Part shown: positions 1 to 11,096 of the stretch, one piece after another
How positions within the stretch are numbered: position 1 is the first letter of the stretch
Layout: each line of letters begins with the position of its first letter
DNA from: Anaeramoeba flamelloides
Taxonomy: Eukaryota > Metamonada > Anaeramoebidae
Assembly (NCBI GenBank): GCA_027625915.1
Contig: JANTQA010000023.1
Coordinates: forward strand, 8,494,001-8,558,000
Length of the DNA stretch: 64,000 bases
Direction of reading: 5' to 3'
The notes under the pieces: generated by a model
Databases searched by the model: none
What the model was told of the DNA's origin: nothing
What the model saw: only the letters and a program-made list of their open reading frames with translations
Program-made: the position numbers and the translations under genes

Positions 1-239
1 GAAAAGATTTCTCAATATTCTTTTTCAAAGATTCTGAGTCAATAAAAATGAGCTGTATTTATTAAAATAGATTATTTGAAAATATTTATTAATTTTATTT
101 TGATTTATTAGAAATATTAATTTAAATTTATTTGATTTTTCCTTTCAAAAATATTTTAAAATTTTTGAGTAAATAAGTAAAACCTATTTTTACGTACTAT
201 CTTTAAGTGATTACTAATCTTCAGTAATAATTAAGATTA

Positions 240-860
240 TTTCATGAACCATTGATCAAAATAATCAAATTAATAATTATTTCTTTAGATTAAAATTTTA
301 ATTTTCCAGGTTTGGAAAGGTAACGTGGGAGAATTTTAAATTCAAAGATTCAACTATTTTTATCTTTTTATTTTATTTACAAAAAAAAAAAAAATGATTT
401 GAATTGTTCTTTGAACACAAAATTACATTTTTAATAAGTTAAAAATAATAACTATATATTGTTTTTGTTGCACAGTTGATTTTTTAGATGTTTTTTTTTT
501 TTTTTTTAATTCTTATTTGTTTAATTTAAAATGGTACTTTCTTTCATATAATAATAAAGATTTCTTTCTACTTTCAAATGAAATATTTTTTTAATAATTA
601 ATTGGAAATCAGTTAGATTTTGAACTTTTCGAAAAATCAAAAAAAAAATAACCTACCTTTTTAATATCAATAATTCCTTTGTTTAATAGCTTATTAAAAT
701 GGACTTAGTATTGTAGTAATCAAATATTTACTTTATTTTTTGATTATAAAAGAAATGGTTATTGTTTTTTTTTGAATTAACTATTATATTTACTTGTAGA
801 TTTTTTTTTTCAATTACTTATCCCTTAACAACAACAATTTGTGTTCAGAAGTAATTTAAA
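240..860 (+). repeat. Dispersed repeat D, copy 1
   Basis: Direct-orientation partner of 55710-56300. Shared landmarks in the same order are a 'ttccagg' stretch followed by 'gggagaattttt', 'ttgttctttgaa', 'aagatttctttct', 'ttttgaacttttc', 'atatttacttt' and 'cttgtcccttaa'-like words. The copies differ by many substitutions and indels, so the family is old. No coding capacity is visible. Confidence 0.6.
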
Positions 861-1139
861 CGATTCTTTATCTGAGAATATTACCTGTTCAAAATCAACA
901 CCTTATTGTGAAAACCGTTATTAAAAAATTAATTAAGCACTTGTTTATTGAATACAAAGAGCCAATTTATTTTAAGAAATGTTTACTTTAATTTCCAATA
1001 TATCTTAATCTGTACTAAATATCTAAGTAACTTGAGAGTATTAAGGTTTGAAGAAAATAGTTTTATCTCAACTGTCAAAGTTCTCAAAATCAATTATGTA
1101 TTCATAATAACAAGATTACTAAATTTAGTGAAGTTATGA

Positions 1140-1690
1140 CTAAAGTTGGAAGTTTAAATTGTACCAAATACCAAAAAAAGCTCAGAAATTGATAAATTTT
1201 TTATTCGATATATAGTCATCAAAATAATGTGTGCCCAATAACTATAATCCGTGTTTCAAAATATTAACAGTGTTTTTTTTTTCTTCTTGTTCCAAGGCAA
1301 CATCCAACCGACTACCAAATAGTATAGGTAAGTTAAAATCGATTTTGAAAGTAAACCCCTTGATTTTTTCTGTAAAATTTAAATTATTAATACAAATAGT
1401 TAAAAATTTTCCATAATATTCTTCATTTTTTAGAAATTTTTTGTTTTCTTGATTCTAAAAAAATTATCATCAAATTTACTCTCTTTTTGAGATAATGGTA
1501 CCAATTCGATCCTTCGTTTTGAGAATTTCTTTTTAAATAATAGAACTTTAAGAAATCAATACCATATTTATTTAGGGTTTATTATAATTTTATTTGATTG
1601 GTTGATGTATAGTTTAACTATAACAAAAACACACTTTTTATTTTGAAACACGCATTATATTTTTTTGCACAGTTTATTTTGACTACAGTA
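1140..1690 (+). repeat. Dispersed repeat X, copy 1
   Basis: Homologous to the reverse complement of 25000-25500. Shared blocks include 'ttgttccaaggcaacatc', 'ctaccaaatagtata', 'caattcgatcctt', 'aaataatagaacttta', 'tagggtttatta' and 'ttattttgaaacacgcatt'. The right-hand part ends near a 'tacagta' word, as some Tc1/mariner-related ends do, but no terminal inverted repeat could be matched, so the element class is open. Confidence 0.65.
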
Positions 1691-2271
1691 AGTGATAAAG
1701 AAATTATTCAAAAGTGATTTCATTTAATAATAGCGGTGTTTCAATTTTAATCACAAGTTAGTATTACTCTTGTCTCAAATAAAAATCAGAAAATATTTGT
1801 TTTTCAAATTTTGAGTATTTGAACAACCAAAAAAAAATCAAAATTTTTTTAGTTCTCTTTAAGAAATACATGATTTTTGAAAAAATTAAAGACCATTGTT
1901 TAAAGAACTCATTATTTGAGAGAAATTTTTGTTGTTGATCAACTTTGTTTATAATTGTAAATATTTTTAACCTTGAATATCAAATTTTGGTGTAGTCTAG
2001 AACAAAGTTCTGTAAAATTGTCAAATACAACAAATTCCTCGAGTTTGCTTATCTATTTTTCCAAATTGAACATAAATTGAAGATTCAACAACTAAGTTGT
2101 CACACAAATGTACTTCAAAGAAAGACAACTTTTAATCAAATTGTAATTATTAGAAGAATTATCAAAAAGAAAAGAGTAGAAACTTACGTAATTTAAATTT
2201 TTCAAAAAAAAGAAAAAATCATTTTTTTAAAACTTTTTGTTCATCTTTTCTTCTTAATATTTCTCATTGAA

Positions 2272-5200
2272 ATGAATAACCGTAGAAATAATAGAAACAA
2301 TCGAAATAACAACTATTCTCAAAGATCTAATCGCCAAGGTAACCGAAACAATAATAGGAATTATAATAAAAAACGAAGTTATCAACAAAACGATCGATAC
2401 CAAAAACAAGAAGGATCAACAACGACCTCTACACGCAAAAGGAACCACCAAAGGTTTCAAGGGAAAAGAAACGAAAACAACCAAAAAAATTACCAGCAAA
2501 AAAAAAAAGGATCAACAAAAAAGAGTGGAATGAAAACACATCAGCGACAGGAACTGCAAGTCGAAAACTTGAAAGAAATAACAAAATTAAATAAGGCCAT
2601 TAAGCGAATGACCCCTAAAAGTATTTATGAAACAATTAATCAAAATAAGGATGATCAAAAAGGATCGGAACAGATAAACTCTCAAGATTTAAGTGTTATG
2701 AAAGATTACCCAATCCAATACGTCAAAGAAACAAAATTTAGTCAATTACCAATCTCCGCTTTAACAAAAAGGGCATTAAGGGAAAACAATTTTATTCACA
2801 TGACGCCAATTCAAAGAGCCACTATCCCTCACTCCTTTGTCGGAAGAGACATTATGGGCGAGGCTGTTACAGGATCCGGTAAAACACTTTCCTTTTTGAT
2901 CCCAATACTTGAGCTATTATACCGAAACCAATGGACAATAAATGACACACTGGGCGCACTTATAATTACCCCTACAAGGGAGCTTGCAATTCAAATTTTT
3001 GATGTTTTGCGTCTCATAGGGAAATATCATTCCTTTTCTGCAGGGATTGTATTTGGTGGTAAAAACTTTGAAGAAGAATCAAAAGCAATCGGCAGAATGA
3101 ACATTTTGGTATCAACTCCTGGGAGGTTATTACAACACATGGACGAAAGTCCAGATTTTCAATATGAAAATTTAAAAATGCTCGGTAAGATTCTCTTCTA
3201 TTAATGTTTTTTTTTTTTTTTTGAGATTTATTTTTTATCGAATTAAGCAAGATATTTTTGAGAATTCCTAAAGCCGACAACTGAAAAGTTTAAAAATTCA
3301 AAAACTGTTGATTAATTTTTTTTACCAATAGATTACAAAATTTCTGAGAATTATTTTTTTTTTTCGAACAATGTTAAAAGTCTAAGCGTCTTTTTAAAAA
3401 TATTAGTCTGGCTATTTCGAACAAAATAAGTATATAAATATTTTTGCAATATTTAACATCTTTTTATATTAAAATCTGACTTATTCTTTATTTGAAAACA
3501 TTTTTCCTACAATTGCGAAAAAGTGTTTGAGTATAAATGATTCCTTTTAAACCAAATAAATTTATTAATTTATTAAGTCATACTGTTATTTCCTAATTCA
3601 TAAATGAAAATTTTTATTTCAAATTCTCGAAAATATTTTAATATTATTAGTTGAAAAAAAACCCAAAGATCTCGACAAGAAATCAAATTCGAAAATGATA
3701 TTTTCAAAAATTTAATTAACACTTCATTATTAAACTTTAAGATAAAATTTTAATTATTTATATTTGATTTTAATAGTATTTGAAAATAATTGTGAAAAAA
3801 AATTCAGAACATCTTCTAGTTCATTCAATTGAGAAAACGAAGACATATTATGAATTTTACTGTTTAAAACCCAACAATAATATATTGGTATATAATAAAT
3901 TCAAAAATACGTTTAAAATTTCTTCTTATTACAATTTCAATTTTGTAAATTTTTGAACCTTAACTTTGAATAAAAACTCTATTGGTTTAAATGTTAAAAA
4001 AAACTTGATAAATTAGTTGATTTTCGAAATATTATGCTAAATGAATTATTTTGAAAGCAGAGTTATCAGATTTATAAATTGAAATTAAAAATTTTTTTAC
4101 ATTTTTTGAATTGATCATGATAACTTCACAAAAGAAATCCTTTTGAAATTGATAATGAAATAATAAATTTAAAGGTATATATTTGGAAAATAACAAAAAC
4201 AAAAAAGATTTCAAGATCAAAAATTTTTCTTGATTTATTTAATCTCCAAACACCAGTATTAATCCCAAATTCTTTTTGAAATTTTAAAGTTACAAAAAAA
4301 TTGGCAATATTTTTTTTTTTTTTTTTTGAATAATTTTAAACCTAACCATAAATATTTTAAATAAAGTCACCTCTAAGAATATATAACATTATGGATCTTG
4401 AAAATGAGAAAATATAATTTCTTTGAATTCCCGCTAATTTTTCCTTTGTTTCATAGCACTGATCGAATATTTTTAATTTTTTTTATAGCAAGGGATTTTA
4501 AGGATGGGTGTCCTAAATGAATTCTTTCAATACACCACAGATACCACCCTTTTATCTTGGCTAAGCTGAATTATGATTCTTTATCCACAGATTAAAATAA
4601 ATTTTTTTGAATTTCGAAAAATAAAAATTCAAAACTATTAAGTTTGTTTCATAAATTGAAAGCTCATTTAATGAAGTTTTCCTTTTTTAAATGATTTTTT
4701 TTTTTTTTATTTGACAAAATTTTAAATAAAATATTCTTTGAGAACCAAATTAGTACCCTTTTTAAAAATAAAATTCCCCATTCAAGAAATAGAAAAAAGA
4801 GGTTATTTGTTTATAATAAACTATTTATTAAAGAAACTAAAATTCCAAGATCTTAACACAATTTAAAATAGTTGAAAGAATCACAATTTGAGGATTTCAT
4901 TCAAATAGGAAATAATTTTGATTTTTGAAATATTTTTAACATTTCTTCAATCTTTTTTGTTTTTTGTTTTTATTCCATTTTGTTTTTTCAATTACGTAAC
5001 CTATTTTTATAAGATCTGGAAATTTTTTTTCCAATGATCGAGATTAGCTAAAAGTTGAGTTCTTTTAATTAAAAAAAAATCAAATAAAATTCGTTGTTGG
5101 TATCTAATCATTTGATCGATCAATAATTGTTGGTCAAATTAAAACAAATTTACCAATACATTTTTTTTTTTTTTTTGTTTCATCATTTTGAACAAATCGA

Positions 5201-8200
5201 TTTTTATTTATTTTTTTTTTTTATTTGGATAAAAATCATTTCAGATAAAAAATTAAGACTGCGTAATTTAAACGTGATTTAATATTAAGTTTTGAAAAAT
5301 ACCAAAAATTTTTAGAAAACTAAATTGAGTATAAAATACTTTTAATGACTGGACCTAAATATTATATTTAGACATTATTTGAATGGGAAGACACAAATTT
5401 TGCCACTTCAAAATACTCTTTTTATCAGACTAAGTGTTTAACACTTAGTTCTTAGCAATAAATGCGAAAATATCAAAAATTCGGAGTTTTTTTTTTTCCC
5501 TCTTTTTGATTTTTAGTGTGTCAAAATTTTGGGATTGGTGTTTACATACCAAGAATTAAAACTTTTGTTTGATTAATTGTGACAAACAATATTTTTGCAA
5601 ATTTAATTATTTGACAAAATATATTTTTATTTTAAACTCTTTTATTTGAAATGAAACACGCGTAAAGCAATACTTCATTGTTTGTTTAAGTATTTAACTT
5701 GGTTTAAACTGTAAATATAAAACAATTTCGCATTTTGAATCTCATTTTTATGTTTCTTAGTCCAAATTTTTTTCTTGTTAAAATGGAAACCAAAGGAACC
5801 AAATTAACTAAAAGAAATTCAACTTAAACAAAAAATAAATAATGAATTGCTTTTTTTTCATTTCCTTTCCAAGGGAAAAATTTTAGTACCAAAAGTTTAC
5901 ACAATAACCATTGGTGATCTTTAACAAAGTTGAAAATAAATTTATACCATTCAATCCTGACGTTAACTTGAAAACAAAAAAAATTCAAAAAAACGAACAA
6001 AATCTGGAAAAATTTTAAATTATCTGAAATAGAAAGTAGTTAAAGATGATTACTTACACAATAAAAAAAATTCTCTAAAAATTGATAACCAATCAAATTT
6101 TATTTACAATTAATTTACCATTTAGAAAGAAACTTAACTTTCAGTAAAACATTCAGATTTAATTCTCAGAAGAGATCAAAGTAACAAATTAAAAAACGAT
6201 TTTTTACTTTGAAGAATAATCATTGGTAAAAAATTGGAAAAGTGTTGTGTTTAATAATTTACCATTTAAAAATAAAAAAAAACATTTGAAGACCAAATTA
6301 GTCCCTTTTGTGAAAATAAAATTCCCATAATTTTTAATTTGTTTTAGTAAATGAGTTAAAATAAGAAATTGCATATCAAAATATACATAATTTCAAGTTT
6401 GAATTCAATCATTTTGGCAAAAAATGTTTTCAAGAATAAGTTAAATGGAAACTTTATTTATTTTTATTTTTTCATTTAGTTTTTTTAATTTTTTTAATTG
6501 TTTTAATGGAAGGTATTTGTTCAGTTTTCCATTTTTAGTGTTTTTTGGGTGGTAGGGACATATATACGTGCCTAAAAAAAAAGAATTTTTTTGATTAATT
6601 AATAATCTTTTATTTTTCGTATTAATATATACATATATCTAAATCTTCTTTCATTTTTTTTTTTTTTCTAACAATTATTATATTATTATCATTCTATAGT
6701 TTTAGATGAAGCAGATTTAATTTTAGATATGGGTTTTCAAAAAACACTCACTGCAATATTGGATAATTTACCAAATAATATCCAAACTCTTCTTTTTTCA
6801 GCCACACAAAAACAATCTTTAAAAAATTTGGTTAGACTAAAATTAAAAAAGCCAGAATATATTTCTGTTGATGATAAGGCAACAACTGCAACGCCAACTA
6901 ACCTTGTTCAATGTTATGTTACTTGTCCGCTTGAAAACAAAATTAAATTATGTTATTCCTTTATTAAAACTCATTTAAAAAAAAAAATATTGATTTTTTT
7001 TTCTTCTAGTAAAGAAGTTCGTTTTGTTTATGAATTATTTAGGAAACTTAATCCAGGTAAATATTTTATTTTAATATTATTATTTTTTTTTTCTCTGATA
7101 TTGAATTAAATCATCAAAATTACTTTACTTATTATCTTGAGTTAAAGTTTAATATTTTAGTTGATCTAAAAATTGAAATTAATTATTCGTGTTGTTAAAA
7201 TAACTTTTGATTAATATATTTATTTCTGAGAATTCGATAAACATATGTGTGTGAAAACCATTTCAAAAAATTGGAAAAAAAAAAAAATGAATATCTCTTT
7301 TAAAAATACTCTTTTATGGATTAAATTTTTCTTTTATTTTATATATTAATAAATAACAAATAAAAAAAAAGAAATATTAAATGATTAACTCTTAAAAAAT
7401 TACAAATCAAAAAAAAAAAAATTGAAATATCAAAAGAAAACAATCAGAATAAATTGATTTAAATCAAAAAAATATAAAATTTCCATAATTTTTAATTTTA
7501 TAGAATAAAACAAATCTTAAAAAAACATTTCAAAATTATTTGTATATATATTTTTTATATCTGAATTTTAATAAAATTTAAAATATTTTTTTTATTTTAA
7601 ATCAAAATTTAATATTTATTATATTTTTTTAAATCAAAATTTAATATCTCTAAATACACCCACCCATACATATATAATAAACTAATAGGAATCCAACTAC
7701 TTTCGCTTTATGGAAGAATGAAACAACATAATAGAATCAAAATTTTTTATACCTTTAAAGAAGAAAAACATGTAGTTTTATTATCTACAGACTTGGCTGC
7801 AAGAGGATTAGATTTCCCCTTTGTTGATTGGGTTATTCAATTTGATTGTCCTGATGATGTGCAAGGTTATATTCATCGTGCTGGTAGAACAGCAAGATAT
7901 CAATCGAATGGTAATGGACTCTTACTATTATCTCCAACAGAGATTAAAATGGTTGAATTATTAAAAAATGCCAAAATTCCAATTCAAGAAATTGAAATTA
8001 AAGAATCCAAAATGATACCAATCGATGGAACCATAAGATCTATCATGTCCAAATTTCCCAAAATGAAAAACTATGCAAAAGGAGCATTCGTTTCATACAT
8101 TCGCTCGACTTATTTAAAAAGTAATAAAGAAGTTTTTGATGTGAATAAATTACCACTTGAAGAGTTTTCCAAATCAATGGGACTTCTTTCGCTTCCTAAA

Positions 8201-9052
8201 ATAAAATTTATTTCAAAAAAGGCATTGCAAGGGAAAAATACCAATTATAAATTAAAAAGTATGTTAAAAGATGAAAATGATACCAATGGCGAAACTGAAG
8301 ATTATTCTGATGACGAGCAGTCAAAATATAATCAAAATGTTGACGGTTCAGAAACCAGTGATAGTGATGATGATTTCTTACTGAAAAAAAAGGATTCGGA
8401 AATTGTAAAAAAAATACAGTCCGAAGATTTAAAAAAAATTGATCAAAATGTATTTTATACAAAAAGACAAATTAAACAAGACAGAAGTGGTGGCTTTGTT
8501 AAGAAAATAAATATTTATGGAAATGGAAACCAAAAAGATCATGTATTTTATGACGATGATGGTAATGAAATTAAAGACAATTTGGAAAATTTTATCCGAG
8601 ATTTTGATCCCCAGAAAGAAAAGAATAACAGCAAAGATTTAGAAAATTATTCGAAGGAAATATTGAAAAAAATCGAAACAAATGACCAATTGGATAAATT
8701 GGATTATAAAGAACAATTAAAATTAAAAAGAAGGGAAAGGGAACAAGGTAATGATTCAGAATCTGACGGTGAAGAAGAATCTGTCGATGGTGACGAGGAA
8801 GAATACGATGACGAGTATGATGAAGACAATGACAATAACGATGACGAAGTTGAAAATGAAAAAGAAGATGATGATGAAGTTAAAGACAATGAAGAAGAAG
8901 ATGATGATGATGATGATGATGAAAAAATTGAAAATGAAGAAACAAACATATATAAAAAACGAAGATTTAATCAAATAGATACACAAAAACCAAGAACTCT
9001 TCAAGAAGATGAAGATCTTGCATTAAAAATTTTACAAAAAAAATACATATAA
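2272..9052 (+). CDS. DBP4: DEAD-box RNA helicase, DBP4/DDX10 family
   Basis: Three exons (2272-3184, 6700-7056, 7689-9052), both introns phase 1 with GT-AG ends, give 877 residues, close to human DDX10 (875). Visible motifs: Q motif MTPIQ (177-181), Walker A AVTGSGKT (198-205), PTRELA, TPGR (282-285), DEAD (307-310) completed across intron 1, SAT (338-340), ARGLDFP (from 461) and HRAGRTAR (486-493). The '[18 protein letters not shown]' style of the core, the 'LQHMDESP' stretch and the 'RAGRTARY' followed by the '[14 protein letters not shown]' tail match DBP4/DDX10 rather than other helicases. The family is nucleolar and releases U14 and U3-associated factors from pre-ribosomes during 18S rRNA maturation. 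The N-terminus is Asn/Arg-rich; the C-terminus is a long Asp/Glu tract (about 8750-8940). Exon 1 is visibly richer in G and C than exons 2 and 3. Assignment is firm. Confidence 0.95.
3185..6699 (+). other. Long intron 1 of DBP4 (3515 bp)
   Basis: Donor GTAAGA and acceptor TATAG join exon 1 to the VLDEAD motif in phase 1, so the splice is fixed by protein conservation. The intron is over five times longer than the next intron in the gene. It contains repeat B (about 4800-5600) and a pair of roughly 60-base direct repeats around 4730-4790 and 6270-6335 (shared 'accaaattagt' and 'aaaataaaattccc'), so repeat insertion explains part of its size. No nested gene is supported. Confidence 0.85.
4800..5600 (+). 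repeat. Dispersed repeat B, copy 1 (inside DBP4 intron 1)
   Basis: Shares ordered words with 19010-19600, 35530-36090 and 59930-60500: 'cattcaaat.ggaaa', 'ttacgtaac' like, 'aaagttgagtt', 'tatctaatcatttgatcgat' and 'atttaccaat', followed by a poly-T and 'gtgtgtcaaaatttt' (the last shared with copy 4). Degenerate and non-coding. Confidence 0.6.
7057..7688 (+). other. Intron 2 of DBP4 (632 bp)
   Basis: Donor GTAAAT and acceptor AATAG, phase 1, joining NPG to IQLLSLYGR as in DDX10. The intron is almost pure A and T; I see nothing else in it. Confidence 0.85.
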
Positions 9053-9229
9053 ATTTTAAAAATAGATGAATAATAATTTAGAAATTTTTTAAGCCTTTTA
9101 TACTATTTTGTTTTTTTATTAATTTTTTTAAAAAAAGTAATTAATTTGTTTTTTTTTATCTCCTGGATCACAAATAGCATGTGAAAATTATTTTTTTTTT
9201 CTTACCTTCTTTCTTTTTTATTTCGAAAA

Positions 9230-9560
9230 AGAAGTGTAAATTACACTCTAAATGTCACCATACCTAAATTACCATTTCAGTCAAGCTTAAGAGTAAAATC
9301 ATAAATTTCACGGTTATTGATAAATGAAAATAATTTTATATGTCAGGGCTTAAAATTATTTCATTAAGATTTATTTCTTTTAAATTTTTTTAAAAATATT
9401 GATCTATTGTTTTTATAGGAACGGACATACCAATAAAATGATCAATTTTTTCTATTAATTCTTTATATTCATATTTTAAAGATAAAGGACAAAAATTGAT
9501 TTGGAATTTTTATTAATTATGTGGTAATATCCATTTAAGCAATGAGTAAATATTCTGATT
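9230..9560 (+). repeat. Dispersed repeat F, copy 1
   Basis: Begins with 'agtgtaaattacactc', a near-palindrome also present at 14270 and, reversed, at about 27150 and 28390. Further shared words are 'taaaatcata.atttcacg', 'tcattaagattt' and 'aaaatgatcaat', and near its right end 'aatatccatttaagc', which matches the reversed copies 3 and 4. Confidence 0.65.
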
Positions 9561-9688
9561 TTTAGAATACCTGTACTTGTTGGATAACTGATATATCTTT
9601 GATTTATAACTTTAGAGTTTTTTTTTTTTTATTTTTTTAAAATATTCTGGGGGATCCTTGTAAAGTATCGCTGAGTGCTGTAGAGTAC

Positions 9689-9771
9689 CTTGGTTTTCTT
9701 CGGGTTTTCTGTTTTATTTTACAAGTGTTCTAGGTTTTTTTGAGGTTTTCAATTTTATTTGTGAAGTGTTC
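9689..9771 (-). repeat. Minisatellite, two units of about 41 bp
   Basis: Two diverged tandem units with the pattern 'ggttttctgttttattt' then 'aagtgttctaggttttttt'. Read on the minus strand they are the same unit as the three-copy array at 15060-15183. Confidence 0.65.
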
Positions 9772-9780
9772 TAGTTTTTT

Positions 9781-9846
9781 TTTTTTACTTTTTGAAATAA
9801 ATAGAAAATTTTAATAAATTTTCGGTTTATTTCAAAAAGTAAAAAA
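9781..9846. repeat. Perfect palindrome, 21-bp arms
   Basis: Arms 9781-9801 and 9826-9846 are exact reverse complements ('ttactttttgaaataaa' within the left arm) around a 24-base spacer that is itself partly self-complementary. It abuts the minisatellite. A diverged version lies at about 14200-14255 and a half copy at about 15025-15055, so it is part of the same compound repeat. Confidence 0.75.
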
Positions 9847-10429
9847 AAACCCAACAAAAATCTATTGATTTTCGAAAATAATGAAAAAAAATCAATAGCT
9901 GAAAGTATTTTTTTTGAAATTCTTGTTTTTTTTTTTTTGAAAATTAATTGATTTTCTACTCAAAACAAAGATTAAAAATAACTCAAAAGTCTTTTTTCAA
10001 AAATACCAAAGAATTGAATAAAATCTAAAATAATACTCATTTTTCTTTTTTTTTAACTTTGATAAACCTGAAGAAATTTTCACCCAGTTGAAATTAACAC
10101 GATATTAACATCATAATTATAAATTTCTAATTTCAACATGGTATATATAAATATTTGAATTCCCATTAATTTTATTGTGAATACTCTGATTAAAAGTTCA
10201 TTTATTTTTCAATTAGTTCTATTTTTATCAAAGTCCATTTATTTATCTAAATCCTTTTATTATAGTTATTTTGTTCGATTTTTCTAAAATAACGAAAATT
10301 ACCTTCTTTTAATTGGTGAAAATAAGGAAAAATCATTTTTTTGAAAAAAAATTAGAACAATTGCAGAAATAAAAAAATGCCAATAATTATTTTCAAAAAA
10401 ATCATTTATCAACTAAACTAATTTCGAGC

Positions 10430-10950
10430 CAAATGGCACAGTTATAGTGGTTAAATTACATGTCTTTAAAGGGTTTAAATGGCTATTTAAAGAAAAAATA
10501 TAATTTTCGAAATTATCAAATTCAAATCATTTTTTCTGATTTTTTCTTTTTTTAAATCATTTTTTTTGATGACTCGTAATTCCTTGGCAAATTTTAATTT
10601 TATTGCAAGATCTATAGTAACTCGCTTAGTAAATGAATGTTATTTTAAATTTTATTGAAACAGTGGAAATGACTGTAGAGATTTAATATTGATTTCTATT
10701 GAAATTTTATTTGGATCTTTAATTGAAGATCAAAATGAACATTGTTGTTGTTTTTCTCAATAGTGCCATAAGAATTTTAAGGTTTTTCAATTTTAAAGAA
10801 AATGTATATTTATTAATTAGATTTACTTCATACAGATATCAACTATTCTCTGGGGTTTATAATTCTACTTTATTCTTATTTGTTCTTCAATGGTTAAATG
10901 ATAAAAAATAATTGATTTTTGTTAAAAATGTTTGGACAAATTTGGTGGAA
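10430..10950 (+). repeat. Dispersed repeat C, copy 1
   Basis: Matches 33820-34310 and 62190-62760. Shared words: 'ttattgcaagatc' or close variants, 'ctgaaacagtg..aatgattgta' type, 'tgaagatcaaaatga.cattgttgtt' and 'tatcaac.a.t'. The 62-codon open frame inside is not conserved in the other copies. Confidence 0.65.
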
Positions 10951-11096
10951 ACAGAGTTTAAAATGATATTATTATCGGTAGGAATCTAAAAAAAAAAATA
11001 AAGATTATTTATGATCAAAAAAGATTAAAAAAAGGAAAAAACAATTTAAATCTATGATTGTTATTATTATTTTTGAATAAGGAAAAATTAAATCTA

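Larger units (their letters stand above)
1..2271. other. AT-rich spacer upstream of DBP4
   Basis: No gene is supported here. Short open frames of about 60 codons at 948-1139 and 1231-1416 have no protein-like composition, and the second lies inside repeat X. The stretch holds one copy each of repeat families D and X, then about 500 bases of unique AT-rich DNA before the DBP4 start codon, presumably containing its promoter and 5' leader. Confidence 0.6.
9053..11096. other. Spacer between convergent DBP4 and UTP18
   Basis: Shared 3' spacer of two convergent genes. It holds repeat F (9230-9560), two minisatellite units (9689-9771), a perfect 21-bp-arm palindrome (9781-9846) and repeat C (10430-10950). 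A 62-codon frame at 10723-10911 lies inside repeat C and is not treated as a gene. Confidence 0.6.

Noticed and set aside
4520-4565. Resemblance of 'tggctaag' and 'gtatctgt' to U2 snRNA words
   Set aside because: The two words lie on opposite strands and in the wrong order, with no Sm site or branch-recognition sequence.
8704-9004. Ser-rich, Met/Lys-rich and Ile/Phe-rich frames in the DBP4 tail
   Set aside because: They are other-frame readings of the Asp/Glu codon repeat in DBP4 exon 3.
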